A stretch of 64,000 nt of DNA from Pseudomonas caricapapayae (GCF_001400735.1 NZ_LJPW01000156.1:62001-126000); one strand, 5' to 3'. Counted from the first letter of the stretch, positions 17,148 through 26,642 are shown. Notes: generated by a model from the letters alone, not told the origin. Numbers and translations are program-made.

Positions 17148-19844
17148 ATGCCGCAGGTAGATCCAGACTTGTTCGATCGTGGCCAGTTCCAGGCCGAACT
17201 GGCCTTGAAAGCCAGCCCCATCGCTGCGTTCAAGAAGGCTATCCGCAAGGCGAGAGACGTCCTTGATGATCGCTTCAGGTCGGGACGCGACATTCGTCGA
17301 CTGATCGAAGACCGGGCGTGGTTTGTAGATAACATTCTGCAGCAAGCCTGGGACCAGTTCGAATGGAGTGAAGACGCCGATATAGCACTGTTGGCAGTGG
17401 GCGGCTACGGGCGTGGCGAGCTGCACCCGTACTCGGACATCGATCTGCTGATCCTGCTGGACAGTGATGACCACGAAGTCTTCCGCGAACCCATCGAGCG
17501 GTTTCTGACGCTGCTTTGGGATATCGGCCTGGAGGTCGGGCAGAGCGTGCGCTCCGTCAATGAGTGTGCACAGGAAGGCCGGGCCGACCTGACGGTGATC
17601 ACCAACCTGATGGAGAGCCGCACCATTGCCGGCCCCGAGCACCTGCGCCAACGCATGCTGGAAGTCACCAGCACACGCCATATGTGGCCGAGCAAGGAGT
17701 TCTTCCTCGCAAAACACGCCGAACAGAAAAAGCGCCACCACAAGTACAACGATACCGAATATAACCTGGAGCCCAACGTCAAGGGCTCGCCCGGCGGCCT
17801 GCGCGACATCCAGACCATTCTCTGGGTTGCGAGACGCCAGTACGGCACGCTGAATCTGCACGCTCTGGCGGGTGAGGGCTTTCTGCTGGGCAGCGAAAAC
17901 GCCCTGCTGGCCTCCTCCCAGGAGTTTTTGTGGAAAGTGCGCTACGCGCTGCACATGCTGGCCGGACGATCCGAGGACCGGCTTCTGTTCGATTATCAGG
18001 TTCGCATCGCCGGATTGCTGGGCTATGAAGACAATGATGCCAAGCTCGCCATAGAACGCTTCATGCAGAAGTACTACCGGGTGGTCATGAGCATCGCCGA
18101 ACTCAGCGATCTGATCATCCAGCATTTCGAAGAAGTGATTCTTTCCGACGACAGCGGTACACCACAGCCGATCAATTCACGCTTCCAGCTGCACGACGGC
18201 TATATAGAAGCCACCCACCCGAATGTTTTCAAGCGCACCCCGTTTGCCATGCTCGAGATTTTCGTGCTCATGGCCCAGCATCCCGAGATAAAGGGTGTGC
18301 GCGCCGACACCATTCGCCTGCTGCGCGAACATCGGCACCTGATCAACGATGACTTCCGCAACGACATTCGCAATACCAGCCTGTTTATCGAGCTGTTCAA
18401 GTGCGAGATCGGCATCCATCGCAACCTGCGGCGGATGAACCGTTACGGCATTCTCGGGCTGTACCTGCCGGAGTTCGGCCATATTGTCGGGCAGATGCAG
18501 CATGACCTGTTCCACATCTATACCGTCGATGCGCACACGCTGAATCTGATCAAGCACCTGCGCAAGCTGCAATACACCGAAGTGTCGGAAAAATTTCCGC
18601 TGGCAAGCAAAATCATGGCGCGCCTGCCGAAGCCGGAGTTGATCTACCTGGCCGGGCTGTATCACGACATCGGCAAGGGCCGTGGCGGCGATCATTCGGA
18701 GCTCGGCGCAATAGACGCACAGGCGTTCGGCACACGCCATCATCTGCCTGCCTGGGACAACCGCCTCATTGTCTGGCTGGTGAGCAACCATCTGGTGATG
18801 TCGACCACCGCACAGCGCAAGGATCTTTCCGACCCGCAGGCCATTCATGATTTTGCTCAGTTCGTCGGTGACGAAGTGCACTTGGACTATCTGTATGTGC
18901 TGACCGTCGCCGACATCAACGCGACCAACCCGACGCTCTGGAACTCATGGCGGGCCAGCCTGCTGCGCCAGTTGTACACCGAGACCAAGCGCGCCTTGCG
19001 TCGCGGCCTGGAGAACCCGGTTGATCGCGAGGAGCAGATACGTCGCACCCAGACCGCAGCGCTGGACATTCTGGTCCGCAACGGCACCGACCCTGATGAC
19101 GTAGAGCAACTCTGGTCGGCGCTGGGCGACGATTATTTCCTGCGGCATACCGCTGGAGACGTGGCGTGGCACAGCGATGCGATTCTGCAGCAGCCAGCCG
19201 ACGGCGGCCCGCTGGTCCTGATCAAGGAAACTACCCAGCGTGAATTCGAGGGCGGTACGCAGATATTCATTTACGCTCCGGACCAGCATGATTTCTTCGC
19301 GGTGACCGTGGCGGCAATGGATCAGCTGAACCTGAACATTCATGACGCACGCATTATTACGTCCAGCAGCAAATTCACACTCGACACCTACATCGTCCTC
19401 GACAACGAGGGCGGCTCGATCGGCAACAATCCGGAACGCATTCAGGAAATCCGCGATGGCCTGAGCGACGCCCTGCGCAACCCGGATGATTACCCGACAA
19501 TCATCAAACGCCGCGTGCCACGCCAACTCAAGCACTTTGCTTTCGCACCGCAAGTCACCATCCACAACGATGCCCAGCGCCCGGTGACCGTGCTGGAACT
19601 CCTCGCCCCTGATCGCCCCGGCCTGCTGGCGCGCATCGGCAAGATTTTCCTGGAGTTCGACCTGTCACTGCAGAACGCGAAGATTGCTACCCTGGGCGAA
19701 CGCGTGGAAGACGTGTTCTTCATCACCGACGCTAACAATCATCCACTGTCCGACCCACAGTTGTGCAGCCAGTTGCAGGACGCAATCGTCAAGCAACTGA
19801 GCGTCAACTCAGAGCCCGGAAGCGATTTGCGGATCAGCATATGA
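17148..19844 (+). CDS. glnD: Bifunctional uridylyltransferase/uridylyl-removing enzyme GlnD
   Basis: Primary nitrogen sensor: uridylylates PII when glutamine is low and deuridylylates it when glutamine is high. The 898 residues show the nucleotidyltransferase motif GGYGRGELHPYSDIDLL (residues 85-101, Asp97 and Asp99), the HD domain with LYHDIGKGRGGDHSELG (about 502-518) for the removing activity, and two C-terminal ACT domains, the last beginning VTVLELLAPDRPGLLARIG. Length and domain order are complete. Confidence 0.98.
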   Translation: MPQVDPDLFDRGQFQAELALKASPIAAFKKAIRKARDVLDDRFRSGRDIRRLIEDRAWFVDNILQQAWDQFEWSEDADIALLAVGGYGRGELHPYSDIDLLILLDSDDHEVFREPIERFLTLLWDIGLEVGQSVRSVNECAQEGRADLTVITNLMESRTIAGPEHLRQRMLEVTSTRHMWPSKEFFLAKHAEQKKRHHKYNDTEYNLEPNVKGSPGGLRDIQTILWVARRQYGTLNLHALAGEGFLLGSENALLASSQEFLWKVRYALHMLAGRSEDRLLFDYQVRIAGLLGYEDNDAKLAIERFMQKYYRVVMSIAELSDLIIQHFEEVILSDDSGTPQPINSRFQLHDGYIEATHPNVFKRTPFAMLEIFVLMAQHPEIKGVRADTIRLLREHRHLINDDFRNDIRNTSLFIELFKCEIGIHRNLRRMNRYGILGLYLPEFGHIVGQMQHDLFHIYTVDAHTLNLIKHLRKLQYTEVSEKFPLASKIMARLPKPELIYLAGLYHDIGKGRGGDHSELGAIDAQAFGTRHHLPAWDNRLIVWLVSNHLVMSTTAQRKDLSDPQAIHDFAQFVGDEVHLDYLYVLTVADINATNPTLWNSWRASLLRQLYTETKRALRRGLENPVDREEQIRRTQTAALDILVRNGTDPDDVEQLWSALGDDYFLRHTAGDVAWHSDAILQQPADGGPLVLIKETTQREFEGGTQIFIYAPDQHDFFAVTVAAMDQLNLNIHDARIITSSSKFTLDTYIVLDNEGGSIGNNPERIQEIRDGLSDALRNPDDYPTIIKRRVPRQLKHFAFAPQVTIHNDAQRPVTVLELLAPDRPGLLARIGKIFLEFDLSLQNAKIATLGERVEDVFFITDANNHPLSDPQLCSQLQDAIVKQLSVNSEPGSDLRISI

Positions 19845-19895
19845 AGGCTCGGCCAAACGAATCGACTCAACGCAGCCCATTGAGGAACACGCTCC

Positions 19896-21089
19896 ATGAA
19901 TAACGCCATGCAACTGCTTCAGCCCTACCCCTTCGAGAAGCTGCGCGCCTTGCTGGCCGGGGTAACCCCCAACCCGGAAAAGCGCCCTGTGGCATTGTCG
20001 ATTGGCGAACCGAAGCACCGCTCGCCCGATTTCGTCGCCAGAGCGCTGGCAGACAACCTTGATCAGATGGCGGTTTATCCGACCACACTGGGTATCCCGG
20101 CGCTGCGCGAGGCCATCGCCGGCTGGTGCAGCCGTCGATTCGACGTACCGCAGGGCTGGATTGATCCGGCGCGCAATGTACTGCCGGTCAATGGCACGCG
20201 CGAGGCGCTGTTCGCATTCACTCAGACGGTGGTCAGTCGCAGCGATGACGGCCTGGTAATCAGCCCGAACCCGTTTTATCAGATCTACGAAGGCGCAGCG
20301 TTCCTGGCGGGAGCTCAGCCGCACTATCTGCCGTGCCTGAGCGATAACGGTTTCAATCCCGATTTCGATGCAGTCAGCCCGGACATCTGGAAGCGCTGCC
20401 AAATCCTCTTCCTGTGCTCGCCGGGCAACCCGACCGGGGCACTGATACCGGTTGAAACACTGAAAAAACTCATTACCCTGGCCGACGAACATGACTTTGT
20501 CATCGCTGCGGACGAGTGCTATAGCGAGCTGTACTTCGACGAACAGACCCCGCCGCCAGGCCTGCTCAGCGCCTGTGTGGAACTGGGTCGCCAGGATTTC
20601 AAGCGCTGCGTGGTATTCCATAGCCTGTCCAAGCGCTCCAATCTGCCTGGTCTGCGCTCAGGTTTCGTGGCAGGTGACGCGGAAATTCTCAAGGCCTTCC
20701 TGCTGTATCGCACCTATCACGGCTGCGCCATGCCGGTCCAGACTCAACTGGCCAGCATCGCTGCCTGGAATGACGAGGAGCACGTACGTGCCAACCGTGA
20801 CCTGTATCGTGAAAAGTTCGACGCTGTACTCGACATTCTCGCGCCAGTGCTCGACGTTCAACGCCCGGACGGTGGTTTTTACCTGTGGCCGAATGTCGGC
20901 ACCGATGACGCTGCATTTTGCCGCAATCTGTTCATCGATCAGCATGTAACTGCAGTACCGGGCTCGTATCTGTCCCGCGAGGTCGATGGCGTCAACCCGG
21001 GTGCCGGCCGTATTCGCCTGGCGCTTGTGGCACCACTGGCCGAGTGCATCGAAGCCGCCGAACGTATTCGCGCATTCGTGAGCAAATAA
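19896..21089 (+). CDS. dapC: Succinyldiaminopimelate aminotransferase
   Basis: PLP enzyme converting N-succinyl-2-amino-6-ketopimelate to N-succinyl-L,L-diaminopimelate in lysine and cell-wall synthesis. The 397-residue class I aminotransferase has SPGNPTG at 175-181, the DECYSELYF segment and the PLP lysine Lys246 in HSLSKRSNLPG. The identification rests on strong resemblance to the Pseudomonas DapC that follows glnD and on dapD and dapE nearby; other class I aminotransferases are less likely. Confidence 0.94.
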   Translation: MNNAMQLLQPYPFEKLRALLAGVTPNPEKRPVALSIGEPKHRSPDFVARALADNLDQMAVYPTTLGIPALREAIAGWCSRRFDVPQGWIDPARNVLPVNGTREALFAFTQTVVSRSDDGLVISPNPFYQIYEGAAFLAGAQPHYLPCLSDNGFNPDFDAVSPDIWKRCQILFLCSPGNPTGALIPVETLKKLITLADEHDFVIAADECYSELYFDEQTPPPGLLSACVELGRQDFKRCVVFHSLSKRSNLPGLRSGFVAGDAEILKAFLLYRTYHGCAMPVQTQLASIAAWNDEEHVRANRDLYREKFDAVLDILAPVLDVQRPDGGFYLWPNVGTDDAAFCRNLFIDQHVTAVPGSYLSREVDGVNPGAGRIRLALVAPLAECIEAAERIRAFVSK

Positions 21090-21110
21090 GGCGACGCCCC
21101 GGCAGAATGC

Positions 21111-21146
21111 CCCCGTTGCATGCAGTATGCGGCGGGGTAATTAATT
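21111..21146 (+). terminator. Hairpin after dapC
   Basis: Eleven-pair stem with two G-T wobbles (CCCCGTTGCAT/ATGCGGCGGGG) and a five-base loop, followed by TAATTAATTA. It lacks a pure T-run, so it may be a weak terminator for dapC. Confidence 0.45.
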
Positions 21147-21220
21147 ACCACCTGCCCTCCCTTGCCGCACCTTACCTTCAACCTTCATTTTTCACGCTTC
21201 CTGACAGGAGGCGAACCACC

Positions 21221-22069
21221 ATGAAGGTCACTCCCATGCCTGCACCCACCAGCACCCAAAGCGTCAAGCTGCCTGCATCCTGTGCAATGCGCAGCGCAAC
21301 TGATTATCAGGCCTCGTATGACGCCGCAATTCGCGAAAACCCTGCCAACGCGGCAATCACTCCCACCTACGAATCAGAAACGGGCTATGGCGTCGAGGCA
21401 CCAGAACACCAGGCGCGCCTCCTGGTCTCGTTCACCCGTTACTGGGCACGAGGGCGAACCCTGAAGATTCTTTTTCAGAAGAACCCTCCAGCCATCCTTA
21501 CAGCGCCCATTGTCGAAGCGGCAAAAAAATGGCTGCCTCACGTAAACCTCAAATTCGAGTTCGTGACGGACGGGGCAAGCGATATCCGAATCGGCTTCAA
21601 CAAGCATTTGAACTGGAGCGCCATCGGGACCGACAGCCTACTGAACGGGCAGAATGAGCCCACCATGGAGTTCAACATCATGGAGCTCTATACCGCGGAC
21701 CTGAAACCGCTGCCTGAATTGACGCGCATTGTGCTCCATGAGTTCGGACACGCGCTGGGGGCGGTTCACGAACATCAGCATCCCCAGGCCAACATCCCCT
21801 GGAACGAACCGCTTATGCGCTCCCTGCTTGCGCAGACCGGATTGAGTGATGACGAGATCAATGCCAATTTTTTCGACAGGTACGAGGCCGCCGACTTCCA
21901 TTATTCAGCTTACGACCGTGACTCCGTCATGCATCTGGATGTCCCCAACGGCCTGACACTCGGCGACTTCGAGATCATCAACATCGGCAAGACGCTCAGC
22001 CCAAAGGACATCGAAGCGATGAGCGCCATCTACCCGGACCGCGAAAACTCGAAATTTGAAGCGCCCTGA
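21221..22069 (+). CDS. Metzincin-type zinc metalloprotease, astacin-like
   Basis: Predicted zinc protease of 282 residues. The motif HEFGHALGAVHEHQHP gives three zinc histidines (173, 177, 183) and catalytic Glu174, and SVMHLD near Met237 fits the Met-turn of metzincins. The start at 21221 follows CAGGAGGCG; the frame is open further upstream but enters dapC. No signal peptide or membrane segment is visible, so it is either cytoplasmic or exported by a signal I cannot see. No hrp-box-like sequence precedes it. Its substrate is unknown, and it has no obvious partner: dapC is upstream and a small opposite-strand gene downstream. Confidence 0.85.
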   Translation: MKVTPMPAPTSTQSVKLPASCAMRSATDYQASYDAAIRENPANAAITPTYESETGYGVEAPEHQARLLVSFTRYWARGRTLKILFQKNPPAILTAPIVEAAKKWLPHVNLKFEFVTDGASDIRIGFNKHLNWSAIGTDSLLNGQNEPTMEFNIMELYTADLKPLPELTRIVLHEFGHALGAVHEHQHPQANIPWNEPLMRSLLAQTGLSDDEINANFFDRYEAADFHYSAYDRDSVMHLDVPNGLTLGDFEIINIGKTLSPKDIEAMSAIYPDRENSKFEAP

Positions 22070-22226
22070 CAAGACGTTGCATGAGGATCTGCCGATTTTC
22101 AGGCAGTGAATGAGAGCGATGCCTGCGGGGCACGGGGTAGCCCAGCCACCCCCGTCAGTAACCGTCTGCGCTCCCGCGATTCATCCGCTTTGCCCGCGCA
22201 GCGCGATGATTTTGCAGCAATGACGG

Positions 22227-22457
22227 TTACTGCCGGGTTCGCAATTTTTCCGCCACCCACCCGACCGCCCAGCTCACCGGGTCATGAGACTGCATGGGCA
22301 GCAACGGTTTTCCTTCGCGGGCGGCCAGCCTGCCTTGTGTCTCGGCCTCACCATGAATCCAGAGTGTACTCTGCTTGAATCCCTCGGCACGCTGACGTTC
22401 CCTGTAATAACGCTGCCGGACAAGCGCTTCTTGACGCTTCTTCTCTTGTTCAGACAT
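22227..22457 (-). CDS. Small charged hypothetical protein
   Basis: Conserved-looking 76-residue protein MSEQEKKRQEALVRQRYYRE..., very rich in Lys, Arg, Glu and Gln in the first half, with a C-terminal SHDPVSWAVGWVAEKLR segment. The ATG at 22457 is taken because the longer open frame reads through non-coding sequence. No family recognised; the basic N-terminal helix could bind nucleic acid but nothing proves it. It is convergent with the metalloprotease gene and divergent from the ArsC/YffB-like gene. Confidence 0.6.
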   Translation of the reverse strand: MSEQEKKRQEALVRQRYYRERQRAEGFKQSTLWIHGEAETQGRLAAREGKPLLPMQSHDPVSWAVGWVAEKLRTRQ

Positions 22458-22638
22458 AACGCACCCAGACTTTAAATGGAAACCAATAATTGCCCGCCAC
22501 GGCCAGCCACTCAAGCGTGAGAGGGTGAAGTTTTCTTAATGGTGGTTAGCGTTATTATCTAGTTTTTGTTCAGTCTTTGTACCAACGCTGTCACAACACT
22601 GAATGGCCTGACGTGGCATAATGACCGGCTGGATTGCA

Positions 22639-22645
22639 AGGAGAG
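22639..22645 (+). promoter_or_regulatory. Shine-Dalgarno suggesting a GTG start
   Basis: AGGAGAG lies four to ten bases before an in-frame GTG at 22649, whereas the family-like ATG at 22691 has no Shine-Dalgarno in front of it. Translation may therefore begin at GTG and add 14 residues. Confidence 0.5.
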
Positions 22646-22690
22646 AACGTGGGGAGTATCGAGCATAATCAGCCGCCCCGCCCGAAAACA

Positions 22691-23038
22691 ATGACTTACA
22701 CTCTATTTGGCATCAAAGCCTGCGATACCATGAAAAAGGCCCGTACCTGGCTCGACGATAACGCCGTGAGCTACGAATTTCATGACTACAAGACACAGGG
22801 CATCGACCATGAGCACCTGAAGCAATGGTGTGATGAACACGGATGGCAGGTAGTGCTGAATCGCGCAGGCACTACTTTTCGCAAGCTCGACGACGGACAA
22901 AAGGCCGATCTCGACCAGGCGAAAGCCATAGAACTGATGCTCGCGCAACCGTCCATGATCAAGCGCCCGGTGCTTGATCTGGGCAATAAAACCCTGATCG
23001 GCTTCAAGCCCGACCTGTATGCAGCGGCTTTACAGTAA
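22691..23038 (+). CDS. ArsC/Spx-family thioredoxin-fold protein (YffB-like)
   Basis: Small protein of the arsenate reductase/Spx superfamily, 115 residues from the ATG at 22691. It begins MTYTLFGIKACDTMKKARTWL, with the single redox Cys11 in the CDTMKKA motif typical of the YffB branch rather than true ArsC, plus conserved NRAGTTFRKL and RPVLDLG. Annotated widely as arsenate reductase but an arsenate role is doubtful; glutathione-linked reductase activity is a family-level guess. The gene may start at GTG 22649. It sits directly upstream of dapD. Confidence 0.9.
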   Translation: MTYTLFGIKACDTMKKARTWLDDNAVSYEFHDYKTQGIDHEHLKQWCDEHGWQVVLNRAGTTFRKLDDGQKADLDQAKAIELMLAQPSMIKRPVLDLGNKTLIGFKPDLYAAALQ

Positions 23039-23085
23039 GCCCGTGCGCTACTGAAAGCCCCTCGATAAAGCCAAGAGGTATTTAC

Positions 23086-24120
23086 ATGTCTACTACCCTG
23101 TTCAGCCTGGCCTTCGGCGTCGGCACTCAAAATCGCCAAGGCTCATGGCTTGAAGTATTTTACGCTCAGCCCCTGATCAATCCTTCTGCAGAACTGATCG
23201 CTGCCATCGCGCCTGTCCTGGGTTACACAAGCGGCAACCAGGCAATCACATTCAATGTGGATCTGGCGTACAAGCTGGCCGAAGCGGTCAAGTCCGTGGA
23301 CACTACCCAGGCCGCACTGCTGACCCGTCTGGCTGAAAGCCAGAAGCCGCTGGTCGCGACCCTGCTGGCTGAAGACGCCACACTGACGTCGACCCCTGAG
23401 GCTTATCTCAAGCTGCACCTGTTGTCGCATCGACTGGTCAAGCCGCACGGCCTGAACCTGGCAGGTATCTTCCCGCTACTGCCGAACGTAGCCTGGACCA
23501 GCCAGGGCGCAGTCGACCTGACCGAACTGGCCGAACGCCAGCTCGAAGCTCGCCTCAAGGGCGAGCTGCTGGAAGTGTTCTCGGTCGACAAATTCCCGAA
23601 AATGACCGACTACGTCGTGCCGAGCGGCGTTCGTATCGCTGACAGCGCCCGCGTGCGCCTGGGTGCTTACATCGGTGAAGGCACTACGGTGATGCACGAG
23701 GGCTTCGTCAACTTCAATGGCGGCACCGAAGGTCCGGGCATGATCGAAGGCCGCGTTTCTGCAGGTGTATTCGTCGGCAAGGGCTCGGACCTGGGCGGCG
23801 GCTGCTCGACAATGGGTACATTGTCCGGCGGTGGCAACATCATCATCAAGGTCGGTGAAGGCTGCCTGATTGGTGCCAACGCGGGCATCGGCATTCCGCT
23901 GGGTGATCGCAACACCGTGGAGTCGGGCCTGTACGTGACCGCAGGTACCAAGGTCGCGCTGCTCGACGAAAACAATGAGCTGGTCAAAATCGTCAAGGCC
24001 CGCGACCTGGCCGGCCAGAACGACCTGTTGTTCCGTCGCAACTCGCAGACCGGCGCAGTGGAATGCAAAACCCACAAGTCGGCCATCGAACTGAACGAAG
24101 CACTGCACGCTCACAACTGA
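23086..24120 (+). CDS. dapD: 2,3,4,5-tetrahydropyridine-2,6-dicarboxylate N-succinyltransferase
   Basis: Succinylates tetrahydrodipicolinate, the step before DapC in lysine/diaminopimelate synthesis. The 344-residue protein is the long DapD form found in pseudomonads, with an N-terminal helical domain and a hexapeptide left-handed beta helix from about 180 to 290 (RLGAYIGEGTTVMHEGFVNFN, GGGCSTMGTLSGGG). Forms a spaced lysine set with dapC upstream and dapE downstream. Confidence 0.97.
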   Translation: MSTTLFSLAFGVGTQNRQGSWLEVFYAQPLINPSAELIAAIAPVLGYTSGNQAITFNVDLAYKLAEAVKSVDTTQAALLTRLAESQKPLVATLLAEDATLTSTPEAYLKLHLLSHRLVKPHGLNLAGIFPLLPNVAWTSQGAVDLTELAERQLEARLKGELLEVFSVDKFPKMTDYVVPSGVRIADSARVRLGAYIGEGTTVMHEGFVNFNGGTEGPGMIEGRVSAGVFVGKGSDLGGGCSTMGTLSGGGNIIIKVGEGCLIGANAGIGIPLGDRNTVESGLYVTAGTKVALLDENNELVKIVKARDLAGQNDLLFRRNSQTGAVECKTHKSAIELNEALHAHN

Positions 24121-24179
24121 TGCTGTGTGCGGGTTCAAGGCTCCCGACCTTGAACCCGCCTCCACATGCTGGACGAACA

Positions 24180-25385
24180 ATGCCCCTCATTTCTCCCTGG
24201 AGTGATGATTTTCCTGCCATCGCCGCTCTGCAACGGCAAGGCCAGACCTATCTGGACAACGCTGCTACCACGCAAAAGCCTCAGGCGCTGATCGATGCCC
24301 TGACTCATTACTACGTCAACGGTGCCGCCAATGTGCACCGTGCCCAGCATCTGCCCGGCGCACATGCCACTCAGGCGTTCGAGGCCAGCCGTGGCAAAGC
24401 GGCCCGCTGGCTGAATGCGGCCGAGAGTGGACAGATCATCTTCACCCACGGTGCCACGTCGGCGCTCAACCTGCTGGCCTACGGACTGGAACACGGTTTC
24501 ACTGCGGGCGACGAGATCGCCATCAGTGCATTGGAACACCACGCCAACCTGCTGCCGTGGCAGCAACTGGCTCAGCGTCGCGGTCTTAAACTGGTCATTC
24601 TGCCGCTTGATCCTGACGGTGTGATCGACTGTGATGCGGCGGCCAGCCTGATCGGCCCACGCACACGACTGCTAGCGGTCAGCCAGCTCTCCAACGTGCT
24701 GGGCACCTGGCAACCGGTTGCCAGGCTTATCGCACTGGCCAAGGCACAAGGCGCGCACACCGTGGTGGACGGCTCACAAGGCGTGGTGCATGGACGCCAG
24801 AATGTGCAGGCGCTGGGTTGTGACTTCTATGTATTTTCCAGCCACAAGCTTTATGGCCCGGAAGGACTGGGCGTGCTATACGGACGCAACGAAGCACTGC
24901 AGAGCCTGATGCACTGGCAGTTCGGCGGCGAGATGGTGCTGACCGCCGAGTATCAACACGCAAAATTTCGACCGGCACCTCTGGGGTTCGAGGCGGGCAC
25001 CCCGCCCATCGCCAGCGTGATCGGTCTGGGCGCTACGCTGGCCTACCTGGACAGCCTCGATCCTCAGGCGGTCGCAGAACATGAAGCCAGACTGCACCGT
25101 CGCTTGCTTGAGGGTTTGCAACAGCGGGACGGCATTCAGGTCCTGGGCTCGCCGGACCTGGCACTGGTCAGCTTCGTCGTCGAAGGCATTCACAATGCCG
25201 ACCTTGCCCACCTGCTGACCGAGCAGGGCATTGCCGTGCGAGCCGGTCATCACTGCGCGATGCCGCTGTTCAAGACCCTTGGCCTGCCAGGCGCGATCCG
25301 GGTGTCTCTGGCGCTGTACAACGACTCGGACGATCTGCTGCATTTCTTCAGCGCACTGGATCAGGCACTGGAGTTGCTTCGATGA
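24180..25385 (+). CDS. csdA: Cysteine desulfurase CsdA (SufS-like, group II)
   Basis: PLP enzyme that takes sulfur from cysteine and passes persulfide to a SufE-type partner. The 401-residue protein starts MPLISPWSDDFPAIAAL and carries YLDNAATTQKP, PLP lysine Lys223 (FSSHKLYGPEG) and active-site Cys359 (RAGHHCAMP). The ATG at 24180 is the family start; the open frame extends into dapD. Its stop overlaps the start of the SufE-like gene by four bases, which identifies it as the CSD pair rather than the SUF operon enzyme. Confidence 0.95.
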   Translation: MPLISPWSDDFPAIAALQRQGQTYLDNAATTQKPQALIDALTHYYVNGAANVHRAQHLPGAHATQAFEASRGKAARWLNAAESGQIIFTHGATSALNLLAYGLEHGFTAGDEIAISALEHHANLLPWQQLAQRRGLKLVILPLDPDGVIDCDAAASLIGPRTRLLAVSQLSNVLGTWQPVARLIALAKAQGAHTVVDGSQGVVHGRQNVQALGCDFYVFSSHKLYGPEGLGVLYGRNEALQSLMHWQFGGEMVLTAEYQHAKFRPAPLGFEAGTPPIASVIGLGATLAYLDSLDPQAVAEHEARLHRRLLEGLQQRDGIQVLGSPDLALVSFVVEGIHNADLAHLLTEQGIAVRAGHHCAMPLFKTLGLPGAIRVSLALYNDSDDLLHFFSALDQALELLR

Positions 25386-25789
25386 ACCTGCCCGCATTGG
25401 CGCAAACTGCGCTCGACAATTTCACCCGGCTGCAAGGCTGGGAGCAGCGCGCACGCCTGCTGATGCAATGGGGTGATCAACTTGCCCCACTGAGCGACGG
25501 AGAAAGGACCGATGACAATCTGGTGCACGGCTGTGAAAGCAAGGTCTGGCTGACTGGCGAAGTCAGCGACAACGCCTGGCTGTTTCGGGCAGCGAGCGAC
25601 GCCCGTCTGATTCGCGGTCTGGTGGCGCTGCTGCTGGCGCGTGTCAACGGCCTGTCCGACCGAGAGCTGGCAGCCGTGGATTTACCTGACTGGTTCAATC
25701 AGTTGGGCCTCGCCCGCCAACTCTCACCCTCGCGCAGCAATGGCCTGAATGCAGTGCTGCAGAAAATGCGTCAGCTGACTCAAGCCTGA
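25382..25789 (+). CDS. csdE: SufE-family sulfur acceptor CsdE
   Basis: Accepts persulfide sulfur from CsdA. The 135-residue SufE-fold protein has the acceptor Cys51 in LVHGCESKVWL and the conserved RLMQWGDQL-like N-terminal helix. Translationally coupled to csdA (ATGA overlap). Its 3' end overlaps the convergent tcdA gene by ten bases. Confidence 0.95.
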   Translation: MNLPALAQTALDNFTRLQGWEQRARLLMQWGDQLAPLSDGERTDDNLVHGCESKVWLTGEVSDNAWLFRAASDARLIRGLVALLLARVNGLSDRELAAVDLPDWFNQLGLARQLSPSRSNGLNAVLQKMRQLTQA

Positions 25790-26610
25790 TCGGGCGCGGT
25801 CACCGCTGGCTTGATCCGCTCTGAAGGGCGTCGCGTGCCTGCAACCAGTTTGTCCACTGCACGCGTGGCCGCCACCATGCCGAACGTCGCAGTCACCATC
25901 ATCACTGCGCCAAAGCCGCCAGCACAGTCAAGTTTTACACCCTCACCGACGAATTTCTTTTCCAGACAAATGCTCCCATCCGGCTTGGGATAACGCAGCT
26001 GTTCGCTGGAAAACACACACGGGACACTGTAGTGGCGGTTCGGCGTGCGTGAAAAACCATAGTCCCGACGCAGGGTCGAGCGAACCTTGGAGGCCAGCGG
26101 GTCATTGAAGGTACGGTTGAGGTCGGCTATCTGAATCAGGGTCGGATCGATCTGCCCACCGGCGCCCCCGGTGGTGACCATCTGGATCTTGCGCCGCTTG
26201 CACCACGAAATCAGCGCAGCCTTGGCGTTGACGCTGTCGATGCAGTCGATCACGAAGTCCATGTCCGGGGTAATGCACTCGGCCATGGTGTCACGGGTCA
26301 CGAAATCGGCCACAGCGTGCACGATGCAGTCGGGGTTGATCGCACGAATGCGCTCGGCCATCACCTCGACCTTTGATCGACCGACCGTGCCGTCCAGCGC
26401 GTGTAACTGGCGGTTGCTGTTGCTGACACACACGTCGTCCATGTCGAACAATGAAATCTCGCCCACGCCACTGCGCGCCATGGCCTCCGCCGCCCAGGAA
26501 CCCACGCCGCCGATACCGACCACCGCCACATGAGCCGCGCGCAGGCGCGCCAGCCCCTCAATGCCATACAGACGGGCGATGCCGGCAAAACGTGGATCTT
26601 CTGCGCTCAT
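25780..26610 (-). CDS. tcdA: tRNA threonylcarbamoyladenosine dehydratase TcdA (CsdL)
   Basis: E1-like ATP-dependent enzyme that cyclises t6A37 to ct6A in tRNAs; in E. coli it works with the CsdA-CsdE sulfur relay, whose genes lie next door in convergent orientation. The 276 residues have the ThiF/E1 nucleotide motif VGIGGVGSWAAEAMARSG and DMDDVCVSNSNRQLHAL. The ATG at 26610 is preferred, with GAGG eight bases upstream; an in-frame TTG at 26616 would lie too close to it. Confidence 0.94.
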   Translation of the reverse strand: MSAEDPRFAGIARLYGIEGLARLRAAHVAVVGIGGVGSWAAEAMARSGVGEISLFDMDDVCVSNSNRQLHALDGTVGRSKVEVMAERIRAINPDCIVHAVADFVTRDTMAECITPDMDFVIDCIDSVNAKAALISWCKRRKIQMVTTGGAGGQIDPTLIQIADLNRTFNDPLASKVRSTLRRDYGFSRTPNRHYSVPCVFSSEQLRYPKPDGSICLEKKFVGEGVKLDCAGGFGAVMMVTATFGMVAATRAVDKLVAGTRRPSERIKPAVTAPDQA

Positions 26611-26636
26611 GATCAATACCTCAAAAACCGGCGCGC

Positions 26637-26642
26637 ATTATA
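26637..26642 (-). promoter_or_regulatory. Candidate -10 element of tcdA
   Basis: A perfect TATAAT on the minus strand 27 bases before the tcdA start. The -35 match is poor, so this is a candidate only. A transcript from here would have a very short leader that still contains the GAGG. Confidence 0.4.

Noticed and set aside
20918..21220. Upstream extension of the metalloprotease into dapC
   Set aside because: This part is dapC in another frame; CAGGAGG before ATG 21221 marks the real start.
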